Positions 7,666-16,611 of a DNA stretch of 64,000 bases are shown here, one piece after another. The stretch is from [Zimmermannella] alba NBRC 15616. Lineage in GTDB: Bacteria; Actinomycetota; Actinomycetes; Actinomycetales; Microbacteriaceae. The notes beneath the pieces are model-generated. The model did no database searches and was not told the origin of the DNA. It saw nothing but the letters and a program-made list of their open reading frames with translations. The stretch lies in the NCBI RefSeq assembly GCF_001570905.1, contig NZ_BCSO01000003.1, positions 1 through 64,000 of the forward strand, given 5' to 3'. How positions within the stretch are numbered: the first letter of the stretch is position 1; the number at the start of each line of letters is the position of its first letter. Both the position numbers and the translations under genes were made by a program.

Positions 7666-9045
7666 CTACTGTTCGGGGGCGAAGACCTTGCCGGGGTTGA
7701 GGATGTCCTTCGGGTCGAAGAGGCGCTTGATCTGCTGCTGCAGTTCGTACTGACGCATGCCGAGTTCCTCGCCGAGCCAGCGGCGCTTGAGGAGCCCGAT
7801 ACCGTGCTCTCCGGAGAGCGTGCCGCCGAGTTCGAGCGCCTTCGTGAACATCTCGGAGGCCGCCTGCCAGACGTGCTCGGGGACGTCATCCAGGCTCCCC
7901 TCAAACACGATCGTCGGATGGAGGTTGCCGTCGCCCGCGTGGCTCGGCGTGGCGATGAAGAGCCCGTAGCGTTCGGCGATGTCGTCGAGGGCGTCGAACA
8001 TCTCCACCATCCGGTCGCGCGGCACCGCGACATCCTCCACGAGCATCGCTTGCCCCATTGCTTCGACCGCGAGGAAGCCGTTCCGGCGCACGTCGACGAG
8101 GCTTGCGGCGGCTTCGGGGTCAGTCGTGACTTCCACGTCCGCGCCACGTTCGCGGGCCAGGGCAGCGATGGATTCGGCTTCGTCGAGGGCGGCATGGCCA
8201 TCGGTTTGGATGAGGAGGTAGGCCTCGCCGCGGCTCGCGAAGTCGATGCCGTTGTAGTTCGTAATGGCGCGGAGCATGTGCCGGTCGAGGAGTTCCATGA
8301 TGGCGGGCTGAAGGCCGCGGCGGGTGATCTCGGCGGAGCAAGCGGCGGCATCCGCGATGCTCGGGAAGTAGCAGCCGATCGTGGGGACGACGCCGGTCAC
8401 GAGCGGGCGGAGTTGCAGGGTTGCTTCGACGATGACGCCGAGAGTGCCTTCGGAGCCAATCATGAGCGCGCAGAGGTCGTAGCCGGTGACGCCCTTCACA
8501 GTGCGGTGGCCGACTTCGAGCAGTTCGCCGTCGGCGAGGACGACCTTGAGGGCGAGGACGGCTTCGCGCGTGACCCCGTACTTGGTGCAGAGCAGGCCGC
8601 CCGCGTTCATGGCGATGTTGCCGCCGACGCTCGAGATGGCTTTGGATGCGGGGTCGGGTGCCCACCAGAGACCGTGCTTCGCGAGTTCGGCGTTGAGTTC
8701 GCCGTTGAGGATGCCGGGTTCGACGACGCAGAGCTGGTTGTCGACGGAGATCTCGTGGATCTGTCGCATCCGCTCCGTGGAGAGGACGATTTCGCCGTCG
8801 CCAGCGATGGCGGCGCCTGCGAGGCCTGAGCCGGCGCCGCGCGTGACGACGGGGGTGCCGTGGGCGTGTGCGATGCGGAGCGTGGCCTGGACGTCGGCGA
8901 TCGATTCGGCGCGCACAATGACGAGGGGGCGGCCGGTAGCGTACATGCCGGATCGGTCGGTGCGGCAGGCTTCGAGGGCGGCCTCGTCGAAGTCGAGGCG
9001 GGGGCCGAGGGCGGCCTGAAGTTCGGTGACAACGCTGTCTGACAT
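7666..9045 (-). CDS. FAD-linked oxidase, glycolate oxidase subunit GlcD / D-lactate dehydrogenase type
   Basis: 459 residues. The PCMH-type FAD-binding N-domain is clear: PLVIVRAESIADVQATLRIA, then VTRGAGSGLAGAA (pyrophosphate loop), and later MNAGGLLCTKYGVTREAVL and VKGVTGYDL. The C-terminal cap domain contains GDGNLHP and the end motif SGEHGIGLLKRRWL, diagnostic of GlcD/Dld enzymes. It oxidises a 2-hydroxy acid such as glycolate or D-lactate to the keto acid. There is no glcE/glcF beside it, so it may be a single-subunit D-lactate or D-2-hydroxy acid dehydrogenase. The start at 9045 (MSDSVV) was chosen because the upstream frame runs through an intergenic palindrome. Confidence 0.88.
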   Translation of the reverse strand: MSDSVVTELQAALGPRLDFDEAALEACRTDRSGMYATGRPLVIVRAESIADVQATLRIAHAHGTPVVTRGAGSGLAGAAIAGDGEIVLSTERMRQIHEISVDNQLCVVEPGILNGELNAELAKHGLWWAPDPASKAISSVGGNIAMNAGGLLCTKYGVTREAVLALKVVLADGELLEVGHRTVKGVTGYDLCALMIGSEGTLGVIVEATLQLRPLVTGVVPTIGCYFPSIADAAACSAEITRRGLQPAIMELLDRHMLRAITNYNGIDFASRGEAYLLIQTDGHAALDEAESIAALARERGADVEVTTDPEAAASLVDVRRNGFLAVEAMGQAMLVEDVAVPRDRMVEMFDALDDIAERYGLFIATPSHAGDGNLHPTIVFEGSLDDVPEHVWQAASEMFTKALELGGTLSGEHGIGLLKRRWLGEELGMRQYELQQQIKRLFDPKDILNPGKVFAPEQ

Positions 9046-9097
9046 AACACCAGGGTAGTCGCGCGTCCTGACGGCCGACGCACGCCCCATCCCGCGG

Positions 9098-9164
9098 GAA
9101 ATACCGAGGCTTGCGTCAAATACCGAGCGTTGTCGTCGGTATGTGACGCATCCGTCGGTATTTC
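9098..9164. repeat. 67-nt palindromic element, family 1 copy A
   Basis: Begins GAAATACCGA and ends TCGGTATTTC, with two further internal ACCGA/TCGGT units, making a self-complementary element. Its reverse complement closely matches 16529-16595, which is also 67 nt. It sits just 3' of the minus-strand PutA-like gene. Confidence 0.85.
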
Positions 9165-9196
9165 GTCCGGAGGGGATCCACGGGATGCGCCCCGGA

Positions 9197-12100
9197 CTAC
9201 TCGCCGAGGAGGGGGTTGCCGGGGTCGGAGGCGGGGGCGTTCGGGTCGACGAGCTTTTCGTGGGCGAAGAGCTCAACGACCATGTCCTCGGGTTCACCGT
9301 AGCGGTGGGCGGCGAGGGAGATGGACTGTTCGCGCAGGAACGGCAGCAACTCCAAGCGTCCGGCTGCGGTGACCGGGTTCGACCACACGGAGGCGTCAGC
9401 ATCCGCACCGAGCGCGGCGCACACAGCGGCGCGACCGCCACCGATAAGGCGGATCCGGAGCGCATCTGCACCGTCGGTCTTGATTCGGGTGAGGTGTTCT
9501 TCGTTTGTTTCGAGGCGGATCTTCACGCCCCACTTCAGGAGCAGATCACCGATGGCGGCGGGGATGTCGATGCCGCTCGAGAGGTCGATCTTGCGCGCAC
9601 GGGCGATTTGCGCAGCGACCATGATGCGGACGAGGTCTTCGAGCTTGCCGCCCTCTTGCACGCGCACGCTCACCGGCACGGGGACGTAGCGCATGAGGTT
9701 GCGTTCGAAGGCAAGGTTCGTGACATCCGCGGCTTCACCGAACTCTTCGTTCCAGGCGATCTGGTCGGAGAGGGCGCTGCGGCGCACGATGTCGAAGCTC
9801 TCGTACGGCATGTGCTGCTGTGCGGTTTCGATGAGGGCGCGGGCGCGCGGGTCGAGGCCGCGCAGGTGGAGGGTCTGCGACTGCTCGCCGTGGTTTGGTG
9901 TCCACGAGCCGAGCGAGATGACCTGGTTCGGGCCGCCGGACTTGTAGCGGGTGCCGATGTTGGAGCGCTTGCAGCCACCGAACGGCATCCGTTGCGGTTG
10001 GTTGAGCAGCAGGTCGCGGTTGACGTAGAGGTTGCCGGCTTCGACGCGGCGGATCCATTCACCGATCTCGGCGCGGTCGCGCGAGTGGAGGCCCGCTGAG
10101 AGGCCGAACGGGGTGGAGTTCTGGATGCGGATGGCTTCGTCGAGCGTGAGGGCGCTCATGATGCCGAGCACGGGGCCAGCGAAGTCGGTCGTGTGCGTGT
10201 AGGAGGCAGGCTGGACGCCGAGGCGGACGCCCGGGGTCCACAGGCGCCCGGTGTCGTCGAGCTGGCGCGGTTCAACGAGCCACGATTCGCCTTCGCCGAG
10301 CTGGGTGAGGGCGTAGCGGAGGCTCCCGCTTGCGGGTTCCGCGAGGGGGCCGACGTGGGCGCTCGGGTCGCTCGGATAGCCGACGCGAATGGAGGCGACG
10401 GCGTCGGCGATGAGTTCCAGCATCCGTTCGGAGCGGGCGAGGGTGCCGACGAGGATGACGTTGCTGAGGTGTCCGGGCGTCTGGCCGGTGCCGACGAAGG
10501 CGCTGCGCACAATGTCGATGGCGGCCTGTTCGAGGTCGGCGCTCGGGGTGACGATCATCGTGTTCTTGCCGCTGCCGCCGCCGATGAGCGGGAGTTCGGG
10601 TCGCCAGCGGAGCATGTCTCGGGCGGCTTCCCAGTCGCCGGTGAGGAGGACGCGTTCGATGCGGGTGTCGGTGACGAGTTCGCGCGAGAGGGCTTCGTCG
10701 GTGAAACGGTCGTCGTCGCAGACAGCAAGCTGCATGAGCTTCTCGTCGAGGTCTGCGTCCCAGAGCACGCGCGAGAAGACGGCGTAGCCGCGCGCGAAGC
10801 GCGGTTCGGGCTGCAGGATGACGGCGGATCCGGCAGCGAGGGCACCGAGGACGCTGACGGCTCCGGCTGAGAGATTGGCGACGCCGGTTGGGACGGCGAG
10901 ACTCACGCCGATCGGGTCGAAGTCGGCGCCCTGCATGCGGTCGAGCTGTCGGGCGAGGTGGGCGGAGTGGTTCGCGAAGTCGATGACGCGGCTGACTTCG
11001 TGGTCGACCTCGTTGAAGGGGGTGCCCTGTTCGGACATGATCACTTCGATGAGACGGGCGCGGTTTGCTTCGAGCGCCTTCGCGATCTTTTCGAGCACGG
11101 CGGCTCGTTCCCAGCCGGCCTTGACACCCCACGGCTGTGCTGCGGCTTGGGCGTCAACGAGGAGCGTTTCGATGCGTTCGGCGTCGCGCACGCGGTGGAG
11201 TTCGGCATCCGCGAGCCCGAGTTCGCTGCGGGTGATGCGGCGCTGGATGCGGCGAGCCCATTCGCGGTTGCGGGCGATGGTCGGGTCGGTTGCGGGTGCG
11301 TGCCGGAAGGTGTTGCGGAGGATGCGGCCGCGGCGAAGGCCGAGGACCACTTGCGTGAGGCCGGGGAGGGGGCCGGATTCGGCGGGGTTGTAGGGCTCGG
11401 TCTCGAGGCGCGAGCCGGAGGCAGCGGGTGCGTCGTCTTCGAAGTCTTCGATGAGGGCGTCGGCGGGTGCGCTCGGTGCGGCGGCTGCAGCGGCGGCTGC
11501 GGCGCTCGTGTGCTCGGCGCGGGGCGTAGTTTCGCGGCCGCCGGTGGCGCGGATCGTCTCGTAGCTGCCGTCGTCGTCATCGAACATGTTCTCGGGGAAC
11601 AGGTCGAGTTCGATGCCTGCGGTGATGGTGGCGGCGTCGTCCGCATCCACACGTTCTTGGCGACGGAAGGGGTCGACGGCGATGAAGCCGCGGCGGGCGG
11701 CAGCGTCGAGCAGGCGGGCGTCGTCGGGGTGGACGCCGTCGGCTGCGCGGCGCGGGACGATGCGCGTGCGCTCGAGTGACGCGATGGCGTCGCGGCGGGC
11801 TCGGACTCGACGGATGAGGTACGGGACGGCTTCGCGCAGGCTCTCGTCGGGCGAGAGTGGTGCGCGGACGATGATGTCGGCATCGTCAGCGAGTCGTTCG
11901 ATGGCGGTGTCGCATTCGCCCCAGGGGACGACGACGCGGGGCCGCTGCCCGAGGTGGCGCCCTGCTGCGAGGGCGAGGGCCATTGCGTGGTCACGCCAGA
12001 GCGGGGAGTCGACTTCGGCGCGGACGGCGCCGAGGTGTTCGGGTGCAAGGAGTTCTTCGAGGGCGCGCACCATGGACGCGTCGATGTCTTCTCCGTTCGT

Positions 12101-13675
12101 GAAGGAGGCGAGCTGCCAGCCGTGGTTGGCGGCTTCGATGCGTTCGCGGGCGATTTCGCCGTCGCGGGTGACGGCAATGACGAGGGGGCCGCCGAGGTCT
12201 TCGCGGCGCATGTGGGCGATGCCCGCGAGGCGGCGGACGAGGCCGATGGATTCGGGGAAGGCGACGGGGATGGCGATGCCGAGCGGCACGTCGCGCAGTT
12301 CGGCGACGTCGGCGAGGCGCTGGATGACGCTCACGCCGAGGTCGAGGTGCTCGGAGTGGCGCACGCGCAGCATGATGAGTGCCGGGTGTTCGCTGTTGAG
12401 GGCGAGGCGTGCGATCGGGGTGATGCGGGCGACGACGCGTTCGACGACGCCGTCGAAGTCGAAGAGGTCGATGAAGGGTTCGAGTGAGTCGACGTCGATG
12501 TCGAGTTCGTCGATGTTCGGGTTCTTGGCGAGGTCCGCGAGCTCGTCCATGCGGGCCTGGAGTGCACCTTCGCCGAGGGTGGTGGCGTGCTGCGGGGCGA
12601 TACGGATGCGGGCGCCTTCGCTGCGGGTTGCCTCGAGCTGTGCGTCGCGCTCATCGTTGTTGACGAGGATTTCGTCGCCGAAGATGCCGCGTGTGGTGCG
12701 GGCGAGTGCGCGGACTGCGATCCAGGGGATGCCGGGTCCGGCGAAGGCGCCGAGCTGCAGGGCGCGGCGGGTGCTGCGGCGCAGGGTCTTCGGGAAGTGT
12801 TCGCGCAGGTCGCCGAGGCCGTTGCCGCTTGCGAGAGAGTCGCGGGGGCGGATGACGTCGTCGAGGAGGTTCGCGAGGAAGGTGTCTCCGCCGGGTGCCT
12901 GGAGGGCTCGATCGAGTTCGGGGGTCGGGTCGACGGCGTCGCGCTGGCGCACGCCGCGAGCTTCGAAGACGGCCGTTTCGCCGGCGCGCTGTGCTTCGTC
13001 GGCGGCTTCGCGCCAGCGGTTGAGGCGCTCGATGGCCCCGGAGAGGACGTCCTCGACCGAAGTGCGGGTCGGCTCGTCGACGATGATCGGGAGCTGTGCG
13101 GTCGGTGGGTCGGCGGGTTCGCTGTGGTCGGCGGGTTCGGCGGGGGATGCTGTCTCGTCGCTCGGCTCGTCGGTGGCGGATGTCTGCGCGTCGCCGAGTT
13201 CGTGGTCGTGCTCGTGGTGTTCTGCCTCGTCGTCGTAGTCAACGTCTGCGGCGTCGCGTGTCTCAACGTCGTCACCCGCGTCGGCATCCGAATCCGTTTC
13301 GCGCTGAGCGCGTGGAGTGCGGTCGTCAACGAGTTGCCACTGCTCCGGATCGGCGGGTTCACCTTCGGCGGGCTGGATACCGGCTGCCTCAGCAGCGGGT
13401 GCGACCTCGGCCTCGGCGGCGGCCTGGAGGGCGTCGCGGTCGAGCGCGGCGACGTCGGCCACGCCCTGCTGCGGGCCGGACTGCTCGGCATCAGCATCGG
13501 CTGGGCCCTGGGCTTCGCGTGCCTGCTTGGCACGGATCGAACGCACGAGTTCTGCGCGCTCGACGCGGCGCGCGGTGACCTCTTGCAGGTCACGCGTCTC
13601 GAGTCGGCGACGGCGTTCGGGCTGTGGCCGTGCAGACTCGTCGCGGGTGTCTCCAGAGTGCGAGGTGTCGGCCAT
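9197..13675 (-). CDS. PutA-like (proline dehydrogenase / aldehyde dehydrogenase) protein with degenerate active sites
   Basis: 1492 residues. The first about 200 are acidic and low complexity. A region at about 365-630 resembles a divergent proline dehydrogenase barrel (LGEGALQARMDEL, YLIRRVRAR), and 780-1330 is clearly an aldehyde dehydrogenase of the PutA/P5CDH type (SGKNTMIVTPSADL, PFGGCKRS, GNLYVNRDLL). A further domain follows. Key residues are lost. The general-base Glu of ETSGKN is Gly1033, and the catalytic Cys of GQ(R/K)CSA is Pro1067 (GQTPGHL). In the dehydrogenase half, the active-site Lys of the IKVSS strand is Asp (IDVDS) and the Glu-Asn after YLxRR is absent. PutA normally converts proline to glutamate. 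I infer a pseudoenzyme or a scaffold. An upstream extension of the frame runs opposite the kinase gene and was discarded. Confidence 0.85.
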   Translation of the reverse strand: MADTSHSGDTRDESARPQPERRRRLETRDLQEVTARRVERAELVRSIRAKQAREAQGPADADAEQSGPQQGVADVAALDRDALQAAAEAEVAPAAEAAGIQPAEGEPADPEQWQLVDDRTPRAQRETDSDADAGDDVETRDAADVDYDDEAEHHEHDHELGDAQTSATDEPSDETASPAEPADHSEPADPPTAQLPIIVDEPTRTSVEDVLSGAIERLNRWREAADEAQRAGETAVFEARGVRQRDAVDPTPELDRALQAPGGDTFLANLLDDVIRPRDSLASGNGLGDLREHFPKTLRRSTRRALQLGAFAGPGIPWIAVRALARTTRGIFGDEILVNNDERDAQLEATRSEGARIRIAPQHATTLGEGALQARMDELADLAKNPNIDELDIDVDSLEPFIDLFDFDGVVERVVARITPIARLALNSEHPALIMLRVRHSEHLDLGVSVIQRLADVAELRDVPLGIAIPVAFPESIGLVRRLAGIAHMRREDLGGPLVIAVTRDGEIARERIEAANHGWQLASFTNGEDIDASMVRALEELLAPEHLGAVRAEVDSPLWRDHAMALALAAGRHLGQRPRVVVPWGECDTAIERLADDADIIVRAPLSPDESLREAVPYLIRRVRARRDAIASLERTRIVPRRAADGVHPDDARLLDAAARRGFIAVDPFRRQERVDADDAATITAGIELDLFPENMFDDDDGSYETIRATGGRETTPRAEHTSAAAAAAAAAPSAPADALIEDFEDDAPAASGSRLETEPYNPAESGPLPGLTQVVLGLRRGRILRNTFRHAPATDPTIARNREWARRIQRRITRSELGLADAELHRVRDAERIETLLVDAQAAAQPWGVKAGWERAAVLEKIAKALEANRARLIEVIMSEQGTPFNEVDHEVSRVIDFANHSAHLARQLDRMQGADFDPIGVSLAVPTGVANLSAGAVSVLGALAAGSAVILQPEPRFARGYAVFSRVLWDADLDEKLMQLAVCDDDRFTDEALSRELVTDTRIERVLLTGDWEAARDMLRWRPELPLIGGGSGKNTMIVTPSADLEQAAIDIVRSAFVGTGQTPGHLSNVILVGTLARSERMLELIADAVASIRVGYPSDPSAHVGPLAEPASGSLRYALTQLGEGESWLVEPRQLDDTGRLWTPGVRLGVQPASYTHTTDFAGPVLGIMSALTLDEAIRIQNSTPFGLSAGLHSRDRAEIGEWIRRVEAGNLYVNRDLLLNQPQRMPFGGCKRSNIGTRYKSGGPNQVISLGSWTPNHGEQSQTLHLRGLDPRARALIETAQQHMPYESFDIVRRSALSDQIAWNEEFGEAADVTNLAFERNLMRYVPVPVSVRVQEGGKLEDLVRIMVAAQIARARKIDLSSGIDIPAAIGDLLLKWGVKIRLETNEEHLTRIKTDGADALRIRLIGGGRAAVCAALGADADASVWSNPVTAAGRLELLPFLREQSISLAAHRYGEPEDMVVELFAHEKLVDPNAPASDPGNPLLGE

Positions 13676-13742
13676 GGTGGAAGCGTAACGATCCCTCCGG
13701 CAGCAAGGCTCAACGCCACGCGCCCCAGGGGGATCCGCCGCG

Positions 13743-14702
13743 TCAGGACTCGGCGGCCGGGCTGGGGTTGGCGGGCTGGCGGATGCCGCGGATCCGATGT
13801 CCGGCGAGATGCATGGCACGGCGCAGGAAGCTGCGGGCCCAGGCTTCGTCGACGGCAGCATCCGGGCCATGGTCTTCGCGGTGCTCGATGAGCTGAGCGA
13901 CGGCGAGGGCGGTGACGAGGTCACCAGCACCCACGGTGTCGATGACGGGACCCGCAAGCTCGGCGGCGGGTTCGTGCACGTCGAGGCCTTCGCGGTTGAC
14001 CCAGCGACCGCCGAGGGAGCCCTCGGTGGCGAGGACATTCCGGGCGCCGAGATCGAGCAGGTAGCTCGTGACCTCATCGACGGGCGCATCGAAAAGAAGC
14101 TCGGAGTCGGATGCGGACAGGTGCACGAGGAGGGCACTCGAGGCGTGACGCTCGATGCGCTCCCGCACAAGCACGAGGTCGTCCTCGGCACCGATCGGCG
14201 GTTTCGCGTCGAGGATGAGGCGGTTCTGCGGCTGCAGGACCGAGTCGAGCAGGCCGCGGTGCTGCTTGCGGTCGTGGAAAGCGAAGCCGGCCACGACCAC
14301 GAGGGGCGCGTGGTCGATCGTGTCGAGCTGCTGCTGGTCGAACCCGATGCGCTGGGTGACGGGATGCTCGACCTTGCGCTTGACGCGGTGCTTCTTCTGC
14401 GTGAGGCGGAGGCGTCCCGTCGCCTCACCTTCGCGAAGCGTGCAGAAGGCACGAACGCCGAGGTCCTCGAGCGCTTCGGTGAGGAGTTCTGCATCGTGGT
14501 CTTGCCCGAGCGACCCGACCAGGGCACTCGCGTGGCCAAGGAGCGCAAGCTCGCGGGCAATACGGAACGCAGGACCGCCCGTGCGCAGGACGCGATCGTT
14601 CGCGTGCCGAGCCTTGAACTCTTCGATGACGGCTTCGCCAATGACCGCGATGGGTGCGCGGAGCCCTGCTGCGTGGTCTCGTCGTGCAGTGAGTGCGGCC
14701 AT
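13743..14702 (-). CDS. PfkB-family carbohydrate kinase
   Basis: 319 residues. The ribokinase/fructokinase fold is supported by the C-terminal signature IDTVGAGDLVTALAVAQL, with GAGD holding the catalytic Asp and anion hole, and by the N-terminal GEAVIEEF and GGPAFRIARELALLG segments. In typical fructokinases the latter reads GGxxxNVA with a sugar-contacting Asn, here Arg, and the GEALVD aspartate is Glu, so the substrate may be unusual. Cytosolic. The start at 14702 (MAALTARR) was chosen over an upstream in-frame ATG because the preceding residues look non-coding. It lies 67 bp before the PutA-like gene and may be cotranscribed. Confidence 0.8.
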   Translation of the reverse strand: MAALTARRDHAAGLRAPIAVIGEAVIEEFKARHANDRVLRTGGPAFRIARELALLGHASALVGSLGQDHDAELLTEALEDLGVRAFCTLREGEATGRLRLTQKKHRVKRKVEHPVTQRIGFDQQQLDTIDHAPLVVVAGFAFHDRKQHRGLLDSVLQPQNRLILDAKPPIGAEDDLVLVRERIERHASSALLVHLSASDSELLFDAPVDEVTSYLLDLGARNVLATEGSLGGRWVNREGLDVHEPAAELAGPVIDTVGAGDLVTALAVAQLIEHREDHGPDAAVDEAWARSFLRRAMHLAGHRIRGIRQPANPSPAAES

Positions 14703-14765
14703 GCCTGGATTCTCACACGAAGCGGTGACGGGATGTTTTCGCGTGGCGCGCACCGCCGCATCCAC

Positions 14766-15821
14766 CTAGCGATCACGATGGTCCTCCACCGTCATCCGTG
14801 GACCGCGTCGAGGCTTGCCGCCCCTGGCAAGGCCGATGAGCCGCACGACACGCTGGCGGTGCCCGCGCCACGTCTCAAGCAAGGCTGCCGCCGCGAAGTC
14901 GTCGCCGATCTCGCCGCTCAGCGCCCACGTGATGTGCCCGGCGAGGTGGTAGTCACCGAAGCTGGGCGCGTCTGGGTCGCCGTGGGAGCGCTGGGTCGTC
15001 TCGGCCGCCGTCCACACGCCGACGCCCGGGATGCTACGGAGCCGAGCCGTGACTTCCTCACTCCCCCGACCAAGCTCGAGCGTCCGCTCGAGCCCAGCTG
15101 CCGCCCCCGCCGCACGTTGCAGTGTTGATCGTCGCGAGAGATCAACCCCCGCGCGATGCCACTCCCACACTGGAATCGCCCGCCACTCTTCGGGACTCAG
15201 CGGCGCGCGCAGGTGCCGCGGGACGAGCCCCTCCGGCCCGGGCGCCGCCACAGCAAAGCGCCGATGCAGATACCGCCACGCACGCCGAGCCTCGAGCGTC
15301 GTGATCTTCTGCTCAAGAATCGCGGGCGCAAGCGACTCAAACACAGCACCTGTGCGCGTCAAATGAAGCCCCGGATGCCGACGCCACGCCTCGGCGAGCG
15401 GTGGCGGCAGCGTGCGAGGGTCGAGCCCCGACCAGTCGTCCCCACGGCCAAGCAACTCCGGCGCCGAGGCGATGGCACGCTCGGCGCCATCGCCGAAGGC
15501 CACGAGCCGCGCGCCGTGACGGGTGGGCCGGATGACGAGCGTGGCAAGACCCTCCGGTGTTCGCGTCACGCGCCACCAATCCCCCGTGGCGGGATTGCTC
15601 CACATGGTTGGGTCGTGTGTGCCGCGAGGCAGCACCCCAAGTGTGAGCCCGACATCGACCGGCTCGCGCGGCTCGTAGACCGCCTCGACTCGCCGACCTC
15701 GCCACGGCACCTCCCCGGCGCGCACCTCGCCGCGCGCAGGCATCCGCCCTTCGCGGGCACGCCAATCACCGCTCCTCGACGGGGCTGGAGCGCGCGTTGC
15801 GCGAAGCGTGGACGTGGTCAT
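14766..15821 (-). CDS. DNA-3-methyladenine glycosylase II family protein (AlkA-like)
   Basis: 351 residues. The helix-hairpin-helix plus GPD/Asp signature is LRSIPGVGVWTAAETTQRSHGDPDAPSFGDYH, with the catalytic Asp expected in FGDYH at about residue 285. The segment LAPAILEQKITTLEARRAW is the typical LExxIxxQxxS helix of the family. It should excise alkylated bases and start base-excision repair. The N-terminal about 60 residues are variable. A damage-promoter-like element ends seven bases before the ATG (15828-15850), so a leaderless damage-induced transcript is plausible. The PfkB gene follows on the same strand. Confidence 0.88.
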   Translation of the reverse strand: MTTSTLRATRAPAPSRSGDWRAREGRMPARGEVRAGEVPWRGRRVEAVYEPREPVDVGLTLGVLPRGTHDPTMWSNPATGDWWRVTRTPEGLATLVIRPTRHGARLVAFGDGAERAIASAPELLGRGDDWSGLDPRTLPPPLAEAWRRHPGLHLTRTGAVFESLAPAILEQKITTLEARRAWRYLHRRFAVAAPGPEGLVPRHLRAPLSPEEWRAIPVWEWHRAGVDLSRRSTLQRAAGAAAGLERTLELGRGSEEVTARLRSIPGVGVWTAAETTQRSHGDPDAPSFGDYHLAGHITWALSGEIGDDFAAAALLETWRGHRQRVVRLIGLARGGKPRRGPRMTVEDHRDR

Positions 15822-15827
15822 GCAGGC

Positions 15828-15850
15828 AGTCTCACCGAGACCACCGACAT
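15828..15850 (-). promoter_or_regulatory. PafBC/RecA-NDp-like promoter motif before the glycosylase gene
   Basis: Minus strand ATGTCGGTG-N8-GAGACT, with the same spacing as the perfect sites; the -10 begins GA instead of TA. The distance to the ATG at 15821 implies a transcript starting at or next to the start codon. Confidence 0.4.
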
Positions 15851-15900
15851 TCGATGTTCACCACCACCGGCCAGCGGCGTTTCCGCCGATCAGCGATGAA

Positions 15901-16467
15901 TTATCGAGTGAATCCCTCGTCGTCCCACACGCTCGGCGCATCCTGTCGCGTCGACGGCAGGCGCGTCGCCTCGTGCCACACGTCGATCCACTCCGGCACG
16001 CGGTGCGGCAGCTCCTGCAGCTCCGGCACGGCGCGCTCAACGTCCTCCATGTTCACGCGGCCCTTGCGGCTGATGATGCGGGCGCGAATGTAAATGCGCG
16101 CATAGATCTCGTTGTTCGCAACGAAGCGGTGCTCGAGATAGAAGTCACGCAAGTCGAGGCCGAGCAGGCGCGTCTCCAGGATGAAGTGCTGGTTCCATTC
16201 GAGCGACTTGCGGTAGGTCGTCGTCTGGGCGGCCACTACCGGGTACCAGCCGCGCTTGCCGAAGCGACGCCACAGGCCCGTGCGCAGCATCCACTCAAAG
16301 CGGCCAAGATCGGCAATCGTGAGATAGGTGCCGTTGTTGACGTGGCGGTAGATGTCGAGGTCGCCGAGGTTCACGCGCAGCGGCGTCCGGCACACCTCGC
16401 CCACGCTGAGAGCGCCCTCTCGACGCGAGCGCAGCCACACCTTGAGCATTCGAAGGAAGTACTTCAC
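15901..16467 (-). CDS. Acyl-CoA thioesterase, 4HBT hotdog family
   Basis: 188 residues. The hotdog-fold signature is LGDLDIYRHVNNGTYLTIADL at about residues 34-54 (D-x-D-x-x-x-H-V-N-N-x-x-Y), with the Asp expected to be catalytic. The downstream FILETRLLGLDLRDFYLEHRF strand is typical of YbgC/4-hydroxybenzoyl-CoA thioesterases and the THEM6-like subgroup. It should hydrolyse an acyl-CoA; the chain length cannot be told. It is cytosolic or peripheral (a short hydrophobic N-terminus MKYFLRMLKVWL might associate with membrane). It lies 79 bp downstream of the glycosylase start, on the same strand. Confidence 0.85.
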   Translation of the reverse strand: MKYFLRMLKVWLRSRREGALSVGEVCRTPLRVNLGDLDIYRHVNNGTYLTIADLGRFEWMLRTGLWRRFGKRGWYPVVAAQTTTYRKSLEWNQHFILETRLLGLDLRDFYLEHRFVANNEIYARIYIRARIISRKGRVNMEDVERAVPELQELPHRVPEWIDVWHEATRLPSTRQDAPSVWDDEGFTR

Positions 16468-16528
16468 ACAGCGAGGGTACCGGGATGCGGCTCGACGCGG
16501 GATGCCAAGCTGGCGGCATCCTCAACGC

Positions 16529-16595
16529 GAAATACCGACTGCCGCGTCACATACCGACGACAACGCTCGGTATGTGATGCAACAGTCGATATTTG
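16529..16595. repeat. 67-nt palindromic element, family 1 copy B (inverted relative to copy A)
   Basis: Begins GAAATACCGA and contains CGACAACGCTCGGTATGTGA, matching the reverse complement of 9098-9164 over its whole 67 nt with scattered substitutions. It lies 16 bp 3' of hemL on the minus strand, so it may also end that operon. Confidence 0.85.
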
Positions 16596-16611
16596 ATGGG
16601 ACGCGCAGCGC

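Noticed and set aside
11586-13238. 550-codon plus-strand frame opposite the PutA-like gene
   Set aside because: Translation is Ser/Arg-rich repeats; the other strand has clear aldehyde dehydrogenase signatures.
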